In this document: positions 13,227 to 25,200 of the stretch, one piece after another
Position numbering within the stretch: position 1 is the first letter of the stretch
Layout of the letters: the number at the start of each line of letters is the position of its first letter
Source of the DNA: Plasmodium malariae
Lineage: Eukaryota > Apicomplexa > Aconoidasida > Haemosporida > Plasmodiidae
Direction: 5' to 3'
Length of the DNA: 64,000 nucleotides
NCBI RefSeq assembly: GCF_900090045.1
Contig: NC_041786.1
Coordinates: forward strand, 3,299,001-3,363,000
Translations under genes and position numbers: made by a program
Notes under the pieces: generated by a model
Told to the model about the DNA's origin: nothing
The model's input: only the letters and a program-made list of their open reading frames with translations
The model's database searches: none

Positions 13227-14053
13227 ATGGCTGAACCCAATTCAACTGTATCTTCACTTTTAAGTGGGAACTTAACTACCTTGATGCGAGATTTATCAAG
13301 TGCAACGGATAATAATACAGCTGTACCTACCCTTCTTAGCGAAGGTACAACTAATTTTAGCAGTTCATTATTATCTTCACAATTACATAATATTACAACT
13401 TCAGGAGGAGTAACTGATATTACAAATGTTACCACAGGGGCAATTACAAATTCGTTAGAAAGAGTAGTAAATACGACTGTGAGTACCATAAGAGATATAA
13501 TTACTAATAATACTTCTAATACAACTTTAGGCCTAGACACTTCATATGGAACTAATACAAATACAACAGTTTCCTCGAGTTTTCAGAATAACGCTGTCGC
13601 AATTACGATACTTACCTTATTCCTTTTTGTGGTAGTGGCTTTATTGATATACATATATAATTTAGTAAGAAATTTTCCATATTTTAAAGAATTTATATTC
13701 CTTATATTCATATTTAATAATTTACCAATAATTTTATTCATATAAATATTCATTATTCCAAAATTTAATCCGTTATTTAGGAAAGAGAATATTTCATGGC
13801 ATGGTTTTGTCCCAAATTAAAGAAGAAAAGGGATTTAAAAGAATTAGAAAACGCAATAAACGAACTAATGGAACTTGCACATCATACAGAAGACGATGAA
13901 GAAAAAGAGAGACTTAAAAAGAAAAGTAAAACAAGAAAAATGCTTTATTTAACTAGTGATGATGATGGTTATAATAATGATCAAACAAAACATAGAAGTA
14001 AAGATAATAGTGGTAGGGGTCCCGATATTTTGAGAGAAATACATTTAGATTAA
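13227..14053 (+). CDS. Two-exon single-pass membrane protein, Ser/Thr/Asn-rich ectodomain (236 aa)
   Basis: Exon 1 is 13227-13664 and exon 2 is 13781-14053. The intron has GTAAGA...TTATTTAG ends, phase 0. Exon 1 gives MAEPNSTVSS..., about 120 residues very rich in Ser, Thr and Asn with many N-x-S/T sites. A strong transmembrane segment follows (AVAITILTLFLFVVVALLIYIYNL, interrupted only by the splice), and the intron falls directly after it. Exon 2 encodes a highly charged tail: a basic start (CPKLKKKRD), then acidic and basic clusters. There is no N-terminal signal peptide, so insertion would have to use the TM itself (type III topology, N-terminus outside). I do not recognise a named family. 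The 22016-22455 gene has the same start motif, the same layout and the same intron position and phase, so the two are probably related. In gene order it may be the counterpart of the uncharacterised gene after epsilon-tubulin in P. falciparum. Confidence 0.75.
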
Positions 14054-17000
14054 TGTAAAATGTGTTATAAATTATTCTATGTAATTCTTTTTTATTAATG
14101 GGGAACAATTATTTTTTATATTCGAAGATTATTAATATGGACAATTATTACTATTCAATATTTTAATTTTAATAATGTAACATGAACAAAAATAAAAAAT
14201 AAAATGAGAATGAAATATTTTTTATATTAGTATTATATAATCTCCAATATATAAAAATTTTTTTATATTAGCCTTGTATAGTGATAATATTCATTCTTAA
14301 CGTAAGTGTTTTAATTATAATTTTACATAAAGATTTCTCTATTTTGAATTGTCCTTAAGTATTACAAATTTCTTTTATTTTAGATTATACGTTAATACAT
14401 TTTAAAAAAATAATTTTTCAATATTTAAATATTAATTCGTTTTTACAAAATAAAAAATAAATTAATTTTTTCATTAAAAGAATCTCTTAAAGGACTTTTT
14501 ACAAAACGGGATTAATTCAAAATATTTAGCATAAAATAGAAAAGGAAATATATTATTTCTTTCTTTTCTATTTCTTAAGGAACAATTTTACCCTAATAAT
14601 AGACATATATATAATAAAATTATTTTACATAACATTTTTTTATGGACATTTGTAAAGAATAAAAAGAAAAAACAAATAATATATGTTATGCATTTACTTA
14701 AATGAAAATATAAAATATTTTCTTATCGTAAAAACTTATTTATTATATAAAAAAATGAGTATATCTATTAGTATATTTTAAATATCTCATAAAATTTATA
14801 ATGAGAGGAAATGTATTAATATGTGTGTAATTATGTTTACTTGATTTTTAATGGTATCATTCATATGAACTCCATTAAAAAAAATGTATGCATAAATATA
14901 ATATTATTGAATGGATAGAATCTAGTCAATAAAATAGTCATATAAGGAAAACTTGATTCATATTTCTTTTAATAATTTTTTTTTAGGAATATAACATATA
15001 TTTAGATAGAACGAAGAGAAAATATATCTAAGCTGTGTAATCTGTCTAAGCAGCACCAGAATTTTATAGAAATATCATATTAGTGATTTATTCTGTGACA
15101 GATAAATATATACATATAATTTTAAAAAATGCAAAAATAATAAGTTATTAGACTATTAAGTTATGCAAAATTATTCATTTCTTTGAATGAATAAATAATT
15201 TAACGAACCACTAGTTCAATTTATTCTGTCAATTCATTATAACACTAAAGAACTCACAAATTTTTCACGGATGAAAAACAAAACTGTGATCGATGAACTT
15301 ATTTATGTAATACTGTTTTTATTTTTCCTTTTATGAATAAAATTTTTTATGCTTTACAATTGTGTAACATTAATACCTTTGTTTTTTTAATTCAGTTTTT
15401 GCAAAAGAGTGACAATACTTGTTCTTGAGAATTAAATAGTTGGAATTTTTAGTTACTTTGAGTAATATTTTCGAAAATATGTTTTCATTTATTTACTTTT
15501 ATTTTTTATATTTTATTATTTGATCTTAGCATTAGTTATAAAATGATTATGAATATTTAAAAATAATAGATTAAAATTTTATATAATTAGTATATATTAT
15601 CAAGTGTCTTGTTTCTCCCTCTCACATATTGCTGCACATACTGAAAATAATATGCACATCTAAAATAATAGTTTCTACAAATAAATAATTATTATTAAGG
15701 AAAATATATATTACAAGGCGCATTTATTTTTATAACAATATAAATATTGATAAGATGAAACATTATTTTATCTCTATATTTAGTAGTTAACTTTTTTTCT
15801 AGTAAAATATAGTCAAATATTTTTCATCTGGCATTTTATGTGAAGGAATATACATATATTTTCTCTTTGTTTCTTGTAAAAAAAAAAAAAAAAAAATATC
15901 ACATTTTATTCGGAATCTAATAAAATAAATAAACATTATAATTTCATATATCATAAAAAAGTATAATATTAATAATTTTTTTTCTTCAATTTTAGTTCAT
16001 ATTAAAATTAGAAAAATTGAAATTGTATGGGAACATAAATTAGGTATTAAAAAAAACGTTAATATTTATAAATTATAAAATTAAAAATATTTTTGTTGAT
16101 GGTTCATATCATACAAATTATTTAATTTTTAGTTGGAGAATAATCTTCTATTGTATAGTGGAAAAAATTATATGTAGATTAAATAGTGTTTTTTTTTTTT
16201 TTTTTTTTTTTCTATATAAGAACTATTCTGGAGGAAATACAAAGATATATTTACTGCATTATTGTTTATTTAAAAACATTGTAAATAACAGAAATGAATA
16301 CATTAATACAAGTTCCACTAAAAAAAGAAAATGATTTTTACGTATTATTTAAATTTTTTTCTTAATGAAAAATATTATAAATTAGGCATAGATGTCTATT
16401 TAATGCCACATTTGTGAAGGCCTGCGAAAATTAATTCTTCTATGTGTAGAACAATTGAATTTAATTTTTGAATATATGGATGCATATGTTAATATAATTT
16501 AAATGTATATTTAATTTATGTATAGTTTAATGATACATATTCTACCGTATTATATATATAATTTTTTTTTTTTTTTTTTTTTCAAACTTAAGTCACTATG
16601 TAATTATAACTTTAATAGAAGTATTAACATAATTATGTTATAGAAAAATAAAATAAATAAAAAAGCATAACATGTTTTAAATGATGTATATTATACACAT
16701 CGTCCTTAAGGTTATTTTATTCTTACATGCTTCAAGAAATCTATTTAGTTGCGCATAATTTAAAGGACTTCATATTGCTGAGTGTATTTTTTAAAATGAC
16801 CTACAAATAATAACCACATAGAAAAACACTTATCAGACGTATTTAATTTGATACAGTATTAAAGAACTTAAATAAATGATATATATATATATATATATAA
16901 ATATATATTTTTTTTTTTTTTTGTAATATATTTTAACTTTTTGTGACAGTTTAAATCAATTACTAGCAAACAACTACAAAATATAACAATTTATTAAAAT

Positions 17001-17493
17001 GAGTAGTTTATTTTTAAAAAAAATTAAAAATTTTTAAAATTATAAAAAAAAAAAGGTTAAATTACAGATAAAAAGAATTAAATAGGGTTATATTGTGTAT
17101 ATCAAAAAATATTGAAGCCTCCAATGTGCAAAAGGAAAGTTATATATATATATATAATTATGACACATTAAAACGTTCTGTTAGAATAGTTCTACAAAAA
17201 AAAAAAAAAAAAAAAAGTACATATATATGGTGTAATTTTATTAAAGATCTTATATATTTACCATAAATTATACCCATTTTTTTAACCTATTATTTTTTTC
17301 TGGAAAATTATTGACTTTCATTTTTTATGTACTAATTATTCGCTTCCGCTTCTACTAATCTTATTTCACTGCTAAGAACTAAATATTTATTTAGATATAT
17401 AACATATATAATACTTAGAAAAATTACCTAATTGTAATATTTAAGTTGTTATTAATATTAAAATATTATTTAATTTTCCTATAATTTTAAAAA
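14054..17493. other. Intergenic region between two + strand genes
   Basis: Holds several T or A runs of 15-22 bases (for example 15878-15896, 16191-16211, 16562-16582, 17196-17216) and TA runs (16878-16899). It should include the 3' UTR of the left gene and the promoter of the right gene. No exon candidate seen. Confidence 0.55.
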
Positions 17494-19323
17494 ATGAGAT
17501 ATTTATACAAGCTAACAATAGCCTTATTATGTATTTATAAATATTGCAAAATAAACAAAAGTATAAAAAAGATATTTTTAGCGGAAAAACAATTAGAACC
17601 TGAGTTAAAATCAGATGATGAGGAAAATGATTATAATGAAGAAACACTTACAAATGTTTTAAGGGTTTTGTCTATAGATGTTGAACAAGGAAAAGTGGAA
17701 TATGAAGGGATGGAAAAAGATGATGAACTTAAGGAAACTGAAGCAGTGGAGGAATATACAGGAAGAGATGAAGAAGTAGAATTGGAGGAATTAGGAACAT
17801 CGAAGGGATATATAGAAGGTTATGAGGATGAAGAAATGGAGAATTTGGGGGCAGTAGGTGGATACGTAGAAAGTGATACATACGTAGAATTTGAGGACTT
17901 AGAAGAAGTTGAAGAAATTGATAAAAATGATTCTGATTGTTTACCATATAGCACACGCAGAAAAATCAGAGAAAAAGAAATAGAAGTAAAAAGTAAAAGA
18001 AGACATCAGAAAAAGCTTCAAGAAAGCATAGGGAGGAAAGAAGAAATAAAAACACCTGAGAGTGAAGCTTATGGTATTACAATGATGACAAAATATTTGT
18101 CATATGTACAAGATATCAAAATAAATGATGAAGATGGAGAAGAGTTTCAACGAATAATTACAGAAAGTACCGCAATGAATTATGATTTGGACTTTACATT
18201 AATAGTTCGATATTTTAACGTAGGTATAAGTGGTGAAGAAAATATTTCTAAATTGAACAGGGAATATCCAATATACAAGGGTAAAAAAATTGATTTTGAA
18301 AATATTGATAAACCTTTTGGAGTTAGTCTGAAAAATTTAAAAAATGTGAGCAAAGAAGAATTATGTGGCACTTTATTCTTTGATGATTTCATCCATATTC
18401 CATTAAGTAATATTTTAAAAGAAGTAAAAGTGGGTAATTTAACTATTGAAAAAATTCTCTTTTTTTATAAAGTTCGAAATATTAATTTTATTGTATGCAA
18501 TAGTAATATTTTGAGCTTTCTTAAATCACAATTTTCAGATTTAAATTTAGAAACGGTTGCTTCCTATAGTTATGGATTATATTCAAATAATGAAGAAAAT
18601 GATATTTTCAATTTTTATGAATCAAAATTTTTTTCAATAAAAGAAAATAATAATAAACTTAAATCTATTTTAGATGATTTTAAAAAGAGTAAAGAACTTA
18701 TGGAAGTTACAGAGGAACAACTAAATTGTTTAAGAAAAATTATTTTTAACTTAAATATGGACATTACATATATGAATATAATTATATTCTCTTTAAATAT
18801 TAAAAAATCTCATATTGTGGATGATTTAAAACAAATTCATTCTTTGTTTCCTTTAAACAAAGAAAAATTAGAAAGGGATGAAATTATCTTTACAACTATG
18901 CATTATTCCCTAAGTTATTGTTTACACTTAATTAAACCATTATTTAGTAAATATAAGAATAATGAGATATTAAATTATGTTGAATTTTTTGGTGTTTCAA
19001 GTATCTTGAATGAAAATGTTGTTTTCATAGAATTTTTGCAGCATAACTCAGAGTTTTATAAAATATTCTGTAAACTTTATAACAGTGTTGATCAATATTT
19101 ACCACGTATGAAATCGTATGATGATATAGAACCAATTTTAAATTTTATACTTATAAGACTTCACATTATTACTGTTATCTTTAATATGGTTAAACTCCTT
19201 TTAAATAGAGATCTATGCCATGGAATTTTAGGTAATTACGAAGAAGTCCAATTACCTATATATAAGGGTATATTACTAGACTCTGAAAATATATTAAAGA
19301 CTGCCGAAGAAATGCTTGAATAA
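17494..19323 (+). CDS. Secreted or membrane-anchored acidic protein of unknown function (609 aa), possible KELT counterpart
   Basis: The N-terminus MRYLYKLTIALLCIYKY is hydrophobic and fits a signal peptide or signal anchor. Residues ~36-145 are strongly acidic, with loosely repeated stretches such as EELGTSKGYIEGYEDEE and ENLGAVGGYVESD. Residues ~155-185 are strongly basic, with KSKRRHQKK. From ~190 to the end the composition is normal, with many predicted helices, so a folded alpha-helical domain is likely. No PEXEL motif sits at the usual distance after the hydrophobic segment (KIFLAE lacks the Arg), so classic export is not supported. The coding run is uninterrupted and the first ATG is used. 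Its place after epsilon-tubulin and one unknown gene matches where I recall the KELT protein gene in P. falciparum; that is a positional guess, not a sequence match. Confidence 0.85.
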   Translation: MRYLYKLTIALLCIYKYCKINKSIKKIFLAEKQLEPELKSDDEENDYNEETLTNVLRVLSIDVEQGKVEYEGMEKDDELKETEAVEEYTGRDEEVELEELGTSKGYIEGYEDEEMENLGAVGGYVESDTYVEFEDLEEVEEIDKNDSDCLPYSTRRKIREKEIEVKSKRRHQKKLQESIGRKEEIKTPESEAYGITMMTKYLSYVQDIKINDEDGEEFQRIITESTAMNYDLDFTLIVRYFNVGISGEENISKLNREYPIYKGKKIDFENIDKPFGVSLKNLKNVSKEELCGTLFFDDFIHIPLSNILKEVKVGNLTIEKILFFYKVRNINFIVCNSNILSFLKSQFSDLNLETVASYSYGLYSNNEENDIFNFYESKFFSIKENNNKLKSILDDFKKSKELMEVTEEQLNCLRKIIFNLNMDITYMNIIIFSLNIKKSHIVDDLKQIHSLFPLNKEKLERDEIIFTTMHYSLSYCLHLIKPLFSKYKNNEILNYVEFFGVSSILNENVVFIEFLQHNSEFYKIFCKLYNSVDQYLPRMKSYDDIEPILNFILIRLHIITVIFNMVKLLLNRDLCHGILGNYEEVQLPIYKGILLDSENILKTAEEMLE

Positions 19324-22015
19324 AAGTACTATACAGACATATTTCAGGATTTATACAAAAAATAAGAATAGAAGAAGTATATACTGTGTATATCATTTAT
19401 ATTATGTTTATTTTAAATTATGTTTTGTAATTTTTTTTAATCGCAATCCGTAGAAATATAATGAAATTATTTTTTATCTTTTTTTATATTTGTAAAGACA
19501 ATTAAAGTAACATTTTTTTATTTTTTCCCTTTTTTATAATTTGTTCCTTTACCGATTTCTTAGCTTTTTAAAAATTTTCCCTGTTAGAATTTTCCGTCTT
19601 TAATTGTATAATTTAAATTTTACATCTTTTGTTGGATCTTTAAGTAGTTCACAAATATATCATAATATAACAATAAGCATTTATATAATTCTTTTAAGGA
19701 ATAAAATACATGTGATAAGAGTATTCTGTTATAGTTAGAATAAAATGTAATATAATAAAAAGTTATTTAAAAGTTTTTTCCAAGAATGTCATTTCGAATG
19801 TGGGGAATGTATGTTTTCTGTATTTAGTATTTATAAAGTTTTATTTTTATATATTTTTGTGAGTATTTTAGAAGTAATACTTTATTTTTACGTGTATAAT
19901 AAAGATGATATATTAATTCACATATGTATGTGATTTAATTAATCATAATATATGAATACCTTCATTGAAAAAGTAACATTTTACAAACAGAAGTTCAAAC
20001 TAAAATTTATTTTTTACCTATATTTATGAAATCTAAATAGTGCATTAATACAATGTAACATTATTATATAGTATGATAAATAAAATTCTGTAGTTTCTAT
20101 TATTAAAAAATATATATATATATATATATAAATTTTAGAGGTACGTTAATGAGCTATACTGTCTACATTTTTATTGTATATATTCCGCAGGTTTAAGAAG
20201 CTACAAAAAAATAAAAGAAAAATTGTAATATTGAGTAAATTTTTTAAGGTTAACGTAAATTGTATGATTATTGTGTTATCATAGTCCCGTTTATGCACAT
20301 GTAAACATATATATATATATATAAAGCAAACGATATATCATGAAAAAAAAAATTTGGATGTAAACATTTTAAAGATTGCGATAAAAATTTATATTTATTT
20401 TTTATATATATTTTTAAAAAACATATAAAAAAAATATTTTTAACAATTTTTTTACTTATTATAAAGCAAAATGATGATTTTTTAAAGCAAATTTTTAAGT
20501 AGACTTAGAAAAGAACTACAAAAGATTTTATGAGCAACGAAGACCGTTTCATTAAAAAATTTAAAATACGCAAGATAAATAGTGTATAAGGTGAGTGAAA
20601 TAAATTGTTTAACCAATGAAAACCTTCAAAAAAATTGAGGGTAAAAATTTTCACTATGTTTGTAATAAAAATATATAAATGAAAAAAGAATGGAAACATT
20701 TTTATTCGGTAGAGAAATAAATAAAAAAGGATATAATAAAAGCGGAAAATGAAATAACATATTATGAAGGATTTCAAAAATAACATAAATTGAAAGAAAT
20801 AAACATACACTCCTTTGTTATGCTTATCTTTACACATAAGAGCAAGGCGATAATGCAATTCTTAAAAAGAATTTTTCTCATGAATATGGTGATATATTTA
20901 ATACATTCACGAAAATTAATATTATTTTAACTACAGAAGAATGAATAATAAAAACTGGACGTTATTATGTGAAATATATAACGTGAACTGTTTCCTTTTT
21001 AAGGGTTAAAATTATACTAGTGTTGTATTAAAATATTTAATATCAGAGGGGCAGGTATAACATTTTTGAAACATTAAAAATTTTTGAATAGCTCTTTTTT
21101 CATTTAAGTAAAATTAATGGAAAACATTATGTATGGGTAAAAATTTTGACTTCAACATTTCGATAATTTTATATATAACAAAATTACAGTTAATGTAAGA
21201 AAAGTCATAAAAAAATATAAGTTAATTGGAAACTGGAAAATTTCATGGTGTAAGTTATATAATGTTTTGTTAAATGAATGAATTTTAAAATAAAGTTTTT
21301 AAAAAAAGCAGCTTTGTTATAAGAAATAACGTTCCCGGAAAATAAAAAAATAAGCAAATTATTTAGAAGTTTTCTTGCAAATGTAATGGAATTATAACTG
21401 AACACCTGGGATACACAATAATTAAAGAATTAGTGTTTACAAGTTCAAATATTTATTAATAATATTAAGCTTGTTTCATATAAAAAAGGGGGAAATGTAA
21501 AGGATTTATGTAAACGAAATTGTTAAAAATATTTTTTGAAAAAAATTAAGAATATATCATAAAATTTAAACCATTTAAATGAATATCACAAAACAAGGAT
21601 TCGTTTTTTCTAACATTAAATATTAAATTATGTAAAATATAAAAAGGCGTCAATATTTTACCTTGCATTCCGAATATTTTTCATGAATATATTGTTTATG
21701 TGTTAATAATTTAAAAAAATGTATAACAATAATTACACTTATGGAATATAATAAGCATGTTAATTGACTTGGGGTAAGATTTATAATTTATTCGCAACTT
21801 TTTCAATTAGGATATAATCATTAACACTGAGAACTGTACACAAGTTTTACAAATAAGTTTATTTTAATGGATAATTAAATAAACAAAATAGCAACAATCA
21901 CTTTTATATATTACCATTTGAAAGGGTTTGCGTAAAAACTGATACTCGTGGGTTAATATATATTTCATCAAATTAAACAGCCTTATCTTCACCATTTACG
22001 GATAGGAGACCCTCA
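19324..22015. other. Convergent intergenic region
   Basis: Between a + strand gene ending at 19323 and a - strand gene ending at 22016. A 117-codon minus-strand open frame (20505-20858) is Phe/Ile/Leu/Tyr-rich, as expected for chance frames in AT-rich DNA, and is not called. Roughly here the window seems to pass from core to lineage-specific genes. Confidence 0.5.
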
Positions 22016-22455
22016 TTAATAACTATCTTCATTTTCCTCTGCATTTTCTTCTTGACATTTTACTGGTACTTTTTCTAATTCCTCATCATTGTTCTGTGAG
22101 GGTCCATTATATTCTTCATCTTTCTGTAATATAGAATTCTCTTCTTTTTTTTTTGATTCTTCTTCTTGTTTAACAGGAAGCTAAAATAAAAATAAAAATA
22201 TACACATATTTTTTTTTAATTAATAAGTTATTTAGAGAAATTAAAATATCAAAATATTATTTAATTCTATGTATGGAAAATCTTATATCTTACCACAACA
22301 GAGATCATTAAACCTATGTAAATAACCAGAAGAGTTGTTGCCAGGACAAATAAAAGCTTAGAGTTTGCTTGTGCATTTTCAGTTGATACTAAATTATTTA
22401 TTTGATTAGTAAATTCGGGTAAAGTGTTAGATTGCAAAGAATTAGGGTCAGACAT
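22016..22455 (-). CDS. Small two-exon single-pass membrane protein with acidic tail (108 aa)
   Basis: Exon 1 is 22455-22294 (54 codons) and exon 2 is 22180-22016. The intron has GTAAGA...TTTTAG ends, phase 0. Exon 1 encodes MSDPNSLQSN and about 30 polar residues, then a transmembrane segment (LLFVLATTLLVIYIGLMISVV). The intron follows immediately. Exon 2 is a 54-residue tail rich in Glu, Lys and Asn, starting LPVKQEEESKKKEE and ending ENEDSY. No signal peptide precedes the TM, so an N-out, C-in single pass is likely. Start motif (MSDPNS against MAEPNS), overall layout, intron position directly after the TM and phase all match the 13227-14053 gene, which suggests a small family. The intron explains why the first exon alone looks like a 62-codon fragment. 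Function is unknown. Confidence 0.72.
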
Positions 22456-23567
22456 TTTGTATATGTATACTTTTTATAAAACCCTCCAAAAAAATATATT
22501 AATAATTTTAGTAAGGTATTATTATTTTTATTACGTTAATTATATAAAAATTGTTGATAGTATGTAGATATATATATATATATTATTTGTGCAGTTTTTA
22601 GTTAAATATTTTGTTTCATAGGAGGAAAAAAACGTGTACTAAAAAGATTGTAATAACAGTTTTAGCTTAGTATTATAGAAGAAATATTTTTATCAGAAAT
22701 TAAATTCAAATTTGTTTTGCGTAATGAACACAATTAACTGTTTTTTTAGAATTTTTGAGAATAAATGGTAAAATGGGTATTTAGAAAGAACAGTTTAAGA
22801 TATATATAACAAATACTTTTTATATATTATATATATATAGTACTTAGGTGAAACGTGGTCCTGTGCTATTAAAATGGTATTAATTAAATTTTTTTCTATT
22901 AAAAGATTATTTTTATTTTTTTTTTTGTTTTATGATTATTCAGAGTATAAAGTTATCAAATGCTAAAACATATTACAACTGCTTAATATTAAAAAAATTA
23001 AATTTAGATATAATTATTTTTACTTGTAAGTTAAAATCATCTAAAATCATATATTAAAATGCTGACATAGATATATTATACGTAATATTTTATAACAAAT
23101 AATTATTACATAAATTTTGAAGTTTTGTTATTGGTATTTTTTGCTTTCTTTATTTATGGTAAATATAAAGTTTTATTATTAATAAAATTTTTTTTAAAAC
23201 AAAAATATGTATATATGCTGTAACAGCAAATAGATATTCTTAATTTATAATTTCAATTATAATCCTTGAAAACGGTGTGAGTTTTGGCAGTGTTTTTATT
23301 ATCATATTGTTTCAAAAGTAAAATTTAGAATAAAAGAAATACTTAATAGAAGCATTAATTCTGAAGGTAGTAATAATAATAATTATTGTAATATTAAAAA
23401 AAATAAAAAATTTGATGCATGTATAAAAGACATGTTTAATTATAAATTAAGCGTTATTCACGCACAGCTATTTCTTCTTTTTTTTGTTTTAATTTCGATG
23501 AATCTTACTATGCTAAAAAAGCTAAAAGGCAAAAATATAATATCAGAATATTTAAATAAATAAATAT

Positions 23568-23574
<7 letters not shown>

Positions 23575-23609
<35 letters not shown>
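23575..23609. repeat. (TA)n microsatellite
   Basis: About 17 uninterrupted TA units. Similar but shorter TA runs occur at 36739-36763, 40299-40323 and 45059-45089. Confidence 0.95.
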
Positions 23610-23610
<1 letters not shown>

Positions 23611-25054
23611 GTGTGAATTGAACAATAGCAATTTTTGTTTGAGTACTGATGAAAAAAAAAAAAAAAATAGAATATTAAAAAAATAATTTTATCTTTAGCG
23701 AAGTGTGAAGGGAATCAAAACCAAACAATTATTAAAAATTACAAAAAAAAAAATAATAAATTTAAAGTTCAAATATATAATATGCATAAAAGAAAATTAA
23801 TAAAAGAAATGTACATTTTTTTATGATAAGATGTTTTTATAATGTTATTTCATTTTCCACTGTAGTAATGGCTAGTATCAGTACTGTTTTGTTCTCATTT
23901 AACAAAATAGTGCTATTCTTTAAGTGTCATATGAATACACACAAATGCAACTTTTATAATTGTTCTAAGGTGCTATTAATGAAAACAAAAATTATTTAAA
24001 AGATGAAATATGACACATTGGTTAAGTAGTTAAATTAATTCGCATACGAAGTTATGAAATATAAATATTTAATAAAATATTTTATCGATTTTATAATAAA
24101 AATTATTAATAATTTACGTGTATAAAAATAAAAATATATTTGATGAATAAAAATATATATACTTGATTATTCACAGCGTTCGCATAGACTTTTGCTTAGT
24201 ATATAAATCATATATAGTAAATTTAATCTTTATGAATCATTTATATATGATTATAGAAAAGACTTTTAAAAGATAAATGATTAAGTTTTATACAGATATT
24301 TAAATTAACATGTAACCCTTTTGTGATATTTAAGAAATATTAATAATTTTCATATTAATCTATGTTTCTGTGGTAGTATATATACTTCTATACATATATA
24401 TATAGGTATACACAGTTTTGGCATGTTTGATAATATGACAATAAGTAAATAAATGTTAATATCTTTATTGATTATTATTTATTTAATTTGTACTCTACAT
24501 TTACTACATATATAAATTTTTGCTTTTTATAATATGTTTTTGTTTTATCGGATTGTATAATTATTAGAATATTAATAACATGTCATATGAAATTCTTAAG
24601 AGTGAAAAAATTGAAATCTACACGGTTCAATAAATATGTTGGGTGCTAAATAAAAGCATATATGTTAGATTTCATACCTTTATTAGCATCACAAGCAACT
24701 ATAAAGATTAATCATGTAAAATAATAGAGTTTTCAATATGTTAAATATAATGTTATATATTTGAAAGAATAAGAACTATTATAGTTAATAATGCTTTGTA
24801 CTTTTATTTTTAAAATTATAAACATCATTTTACAGTGTGTATCCGCTTTAAAAATCATGTGTAAATAATAATATTTACTCTATGTATTATATTTCCATTT
24901 GTGAAGAAAAAAATATATTCTATCCAAAATTTAAGAAAAAATAAGCTTATTTGTTCTTATTTTTCGTGATTGGATGAAAAATTTTATATATGAATAAAAA
25001 TATATACTCTACAAAAGTTTTTTTTTAAAGCCTTATTAATTTTGTTAATCTTTG

Positions 25055-25200
25055 ATAGTTGGACAGTTCGAGGTATTAGTAGATTCACAGTTCCTTGTTT
25101 TGGTATCTTAGAACATGTACCTGATATGGGTTATTATGGTGTTTTTGCATCCCCATATATATGTGAGTATATACTTAAACATGTGCACTTACATATATCT
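25055..25200 (+). other. GC-rich island, possible noncoding RNA or gene remnant
   Basis: The local G+C is clearly higher than the flanks. A plus-strand frame is open at 25042-25266 (about 74 codons) and reads like protein (GISRFTVPCFGILEHVP), but it has no ATG before the island's middle and no splice acceptor I trust. A 7-bp stem is possible between 25124-25130 (ATATGGG) and 25152-25158 (CCCATAT). Strand and nature are uncertain. Confidence 0.25.

Noticed and set aside
20505..20858. 117-codon minus-strand frame
   Set aside because: Phe/Ile/Leu/Tyr-rich throughout, as chance frames in AT-rich DNA are, and located in a convergent intergenic region. A plus-strand MSNEDRFIKK start inside it stops after 19 codons.
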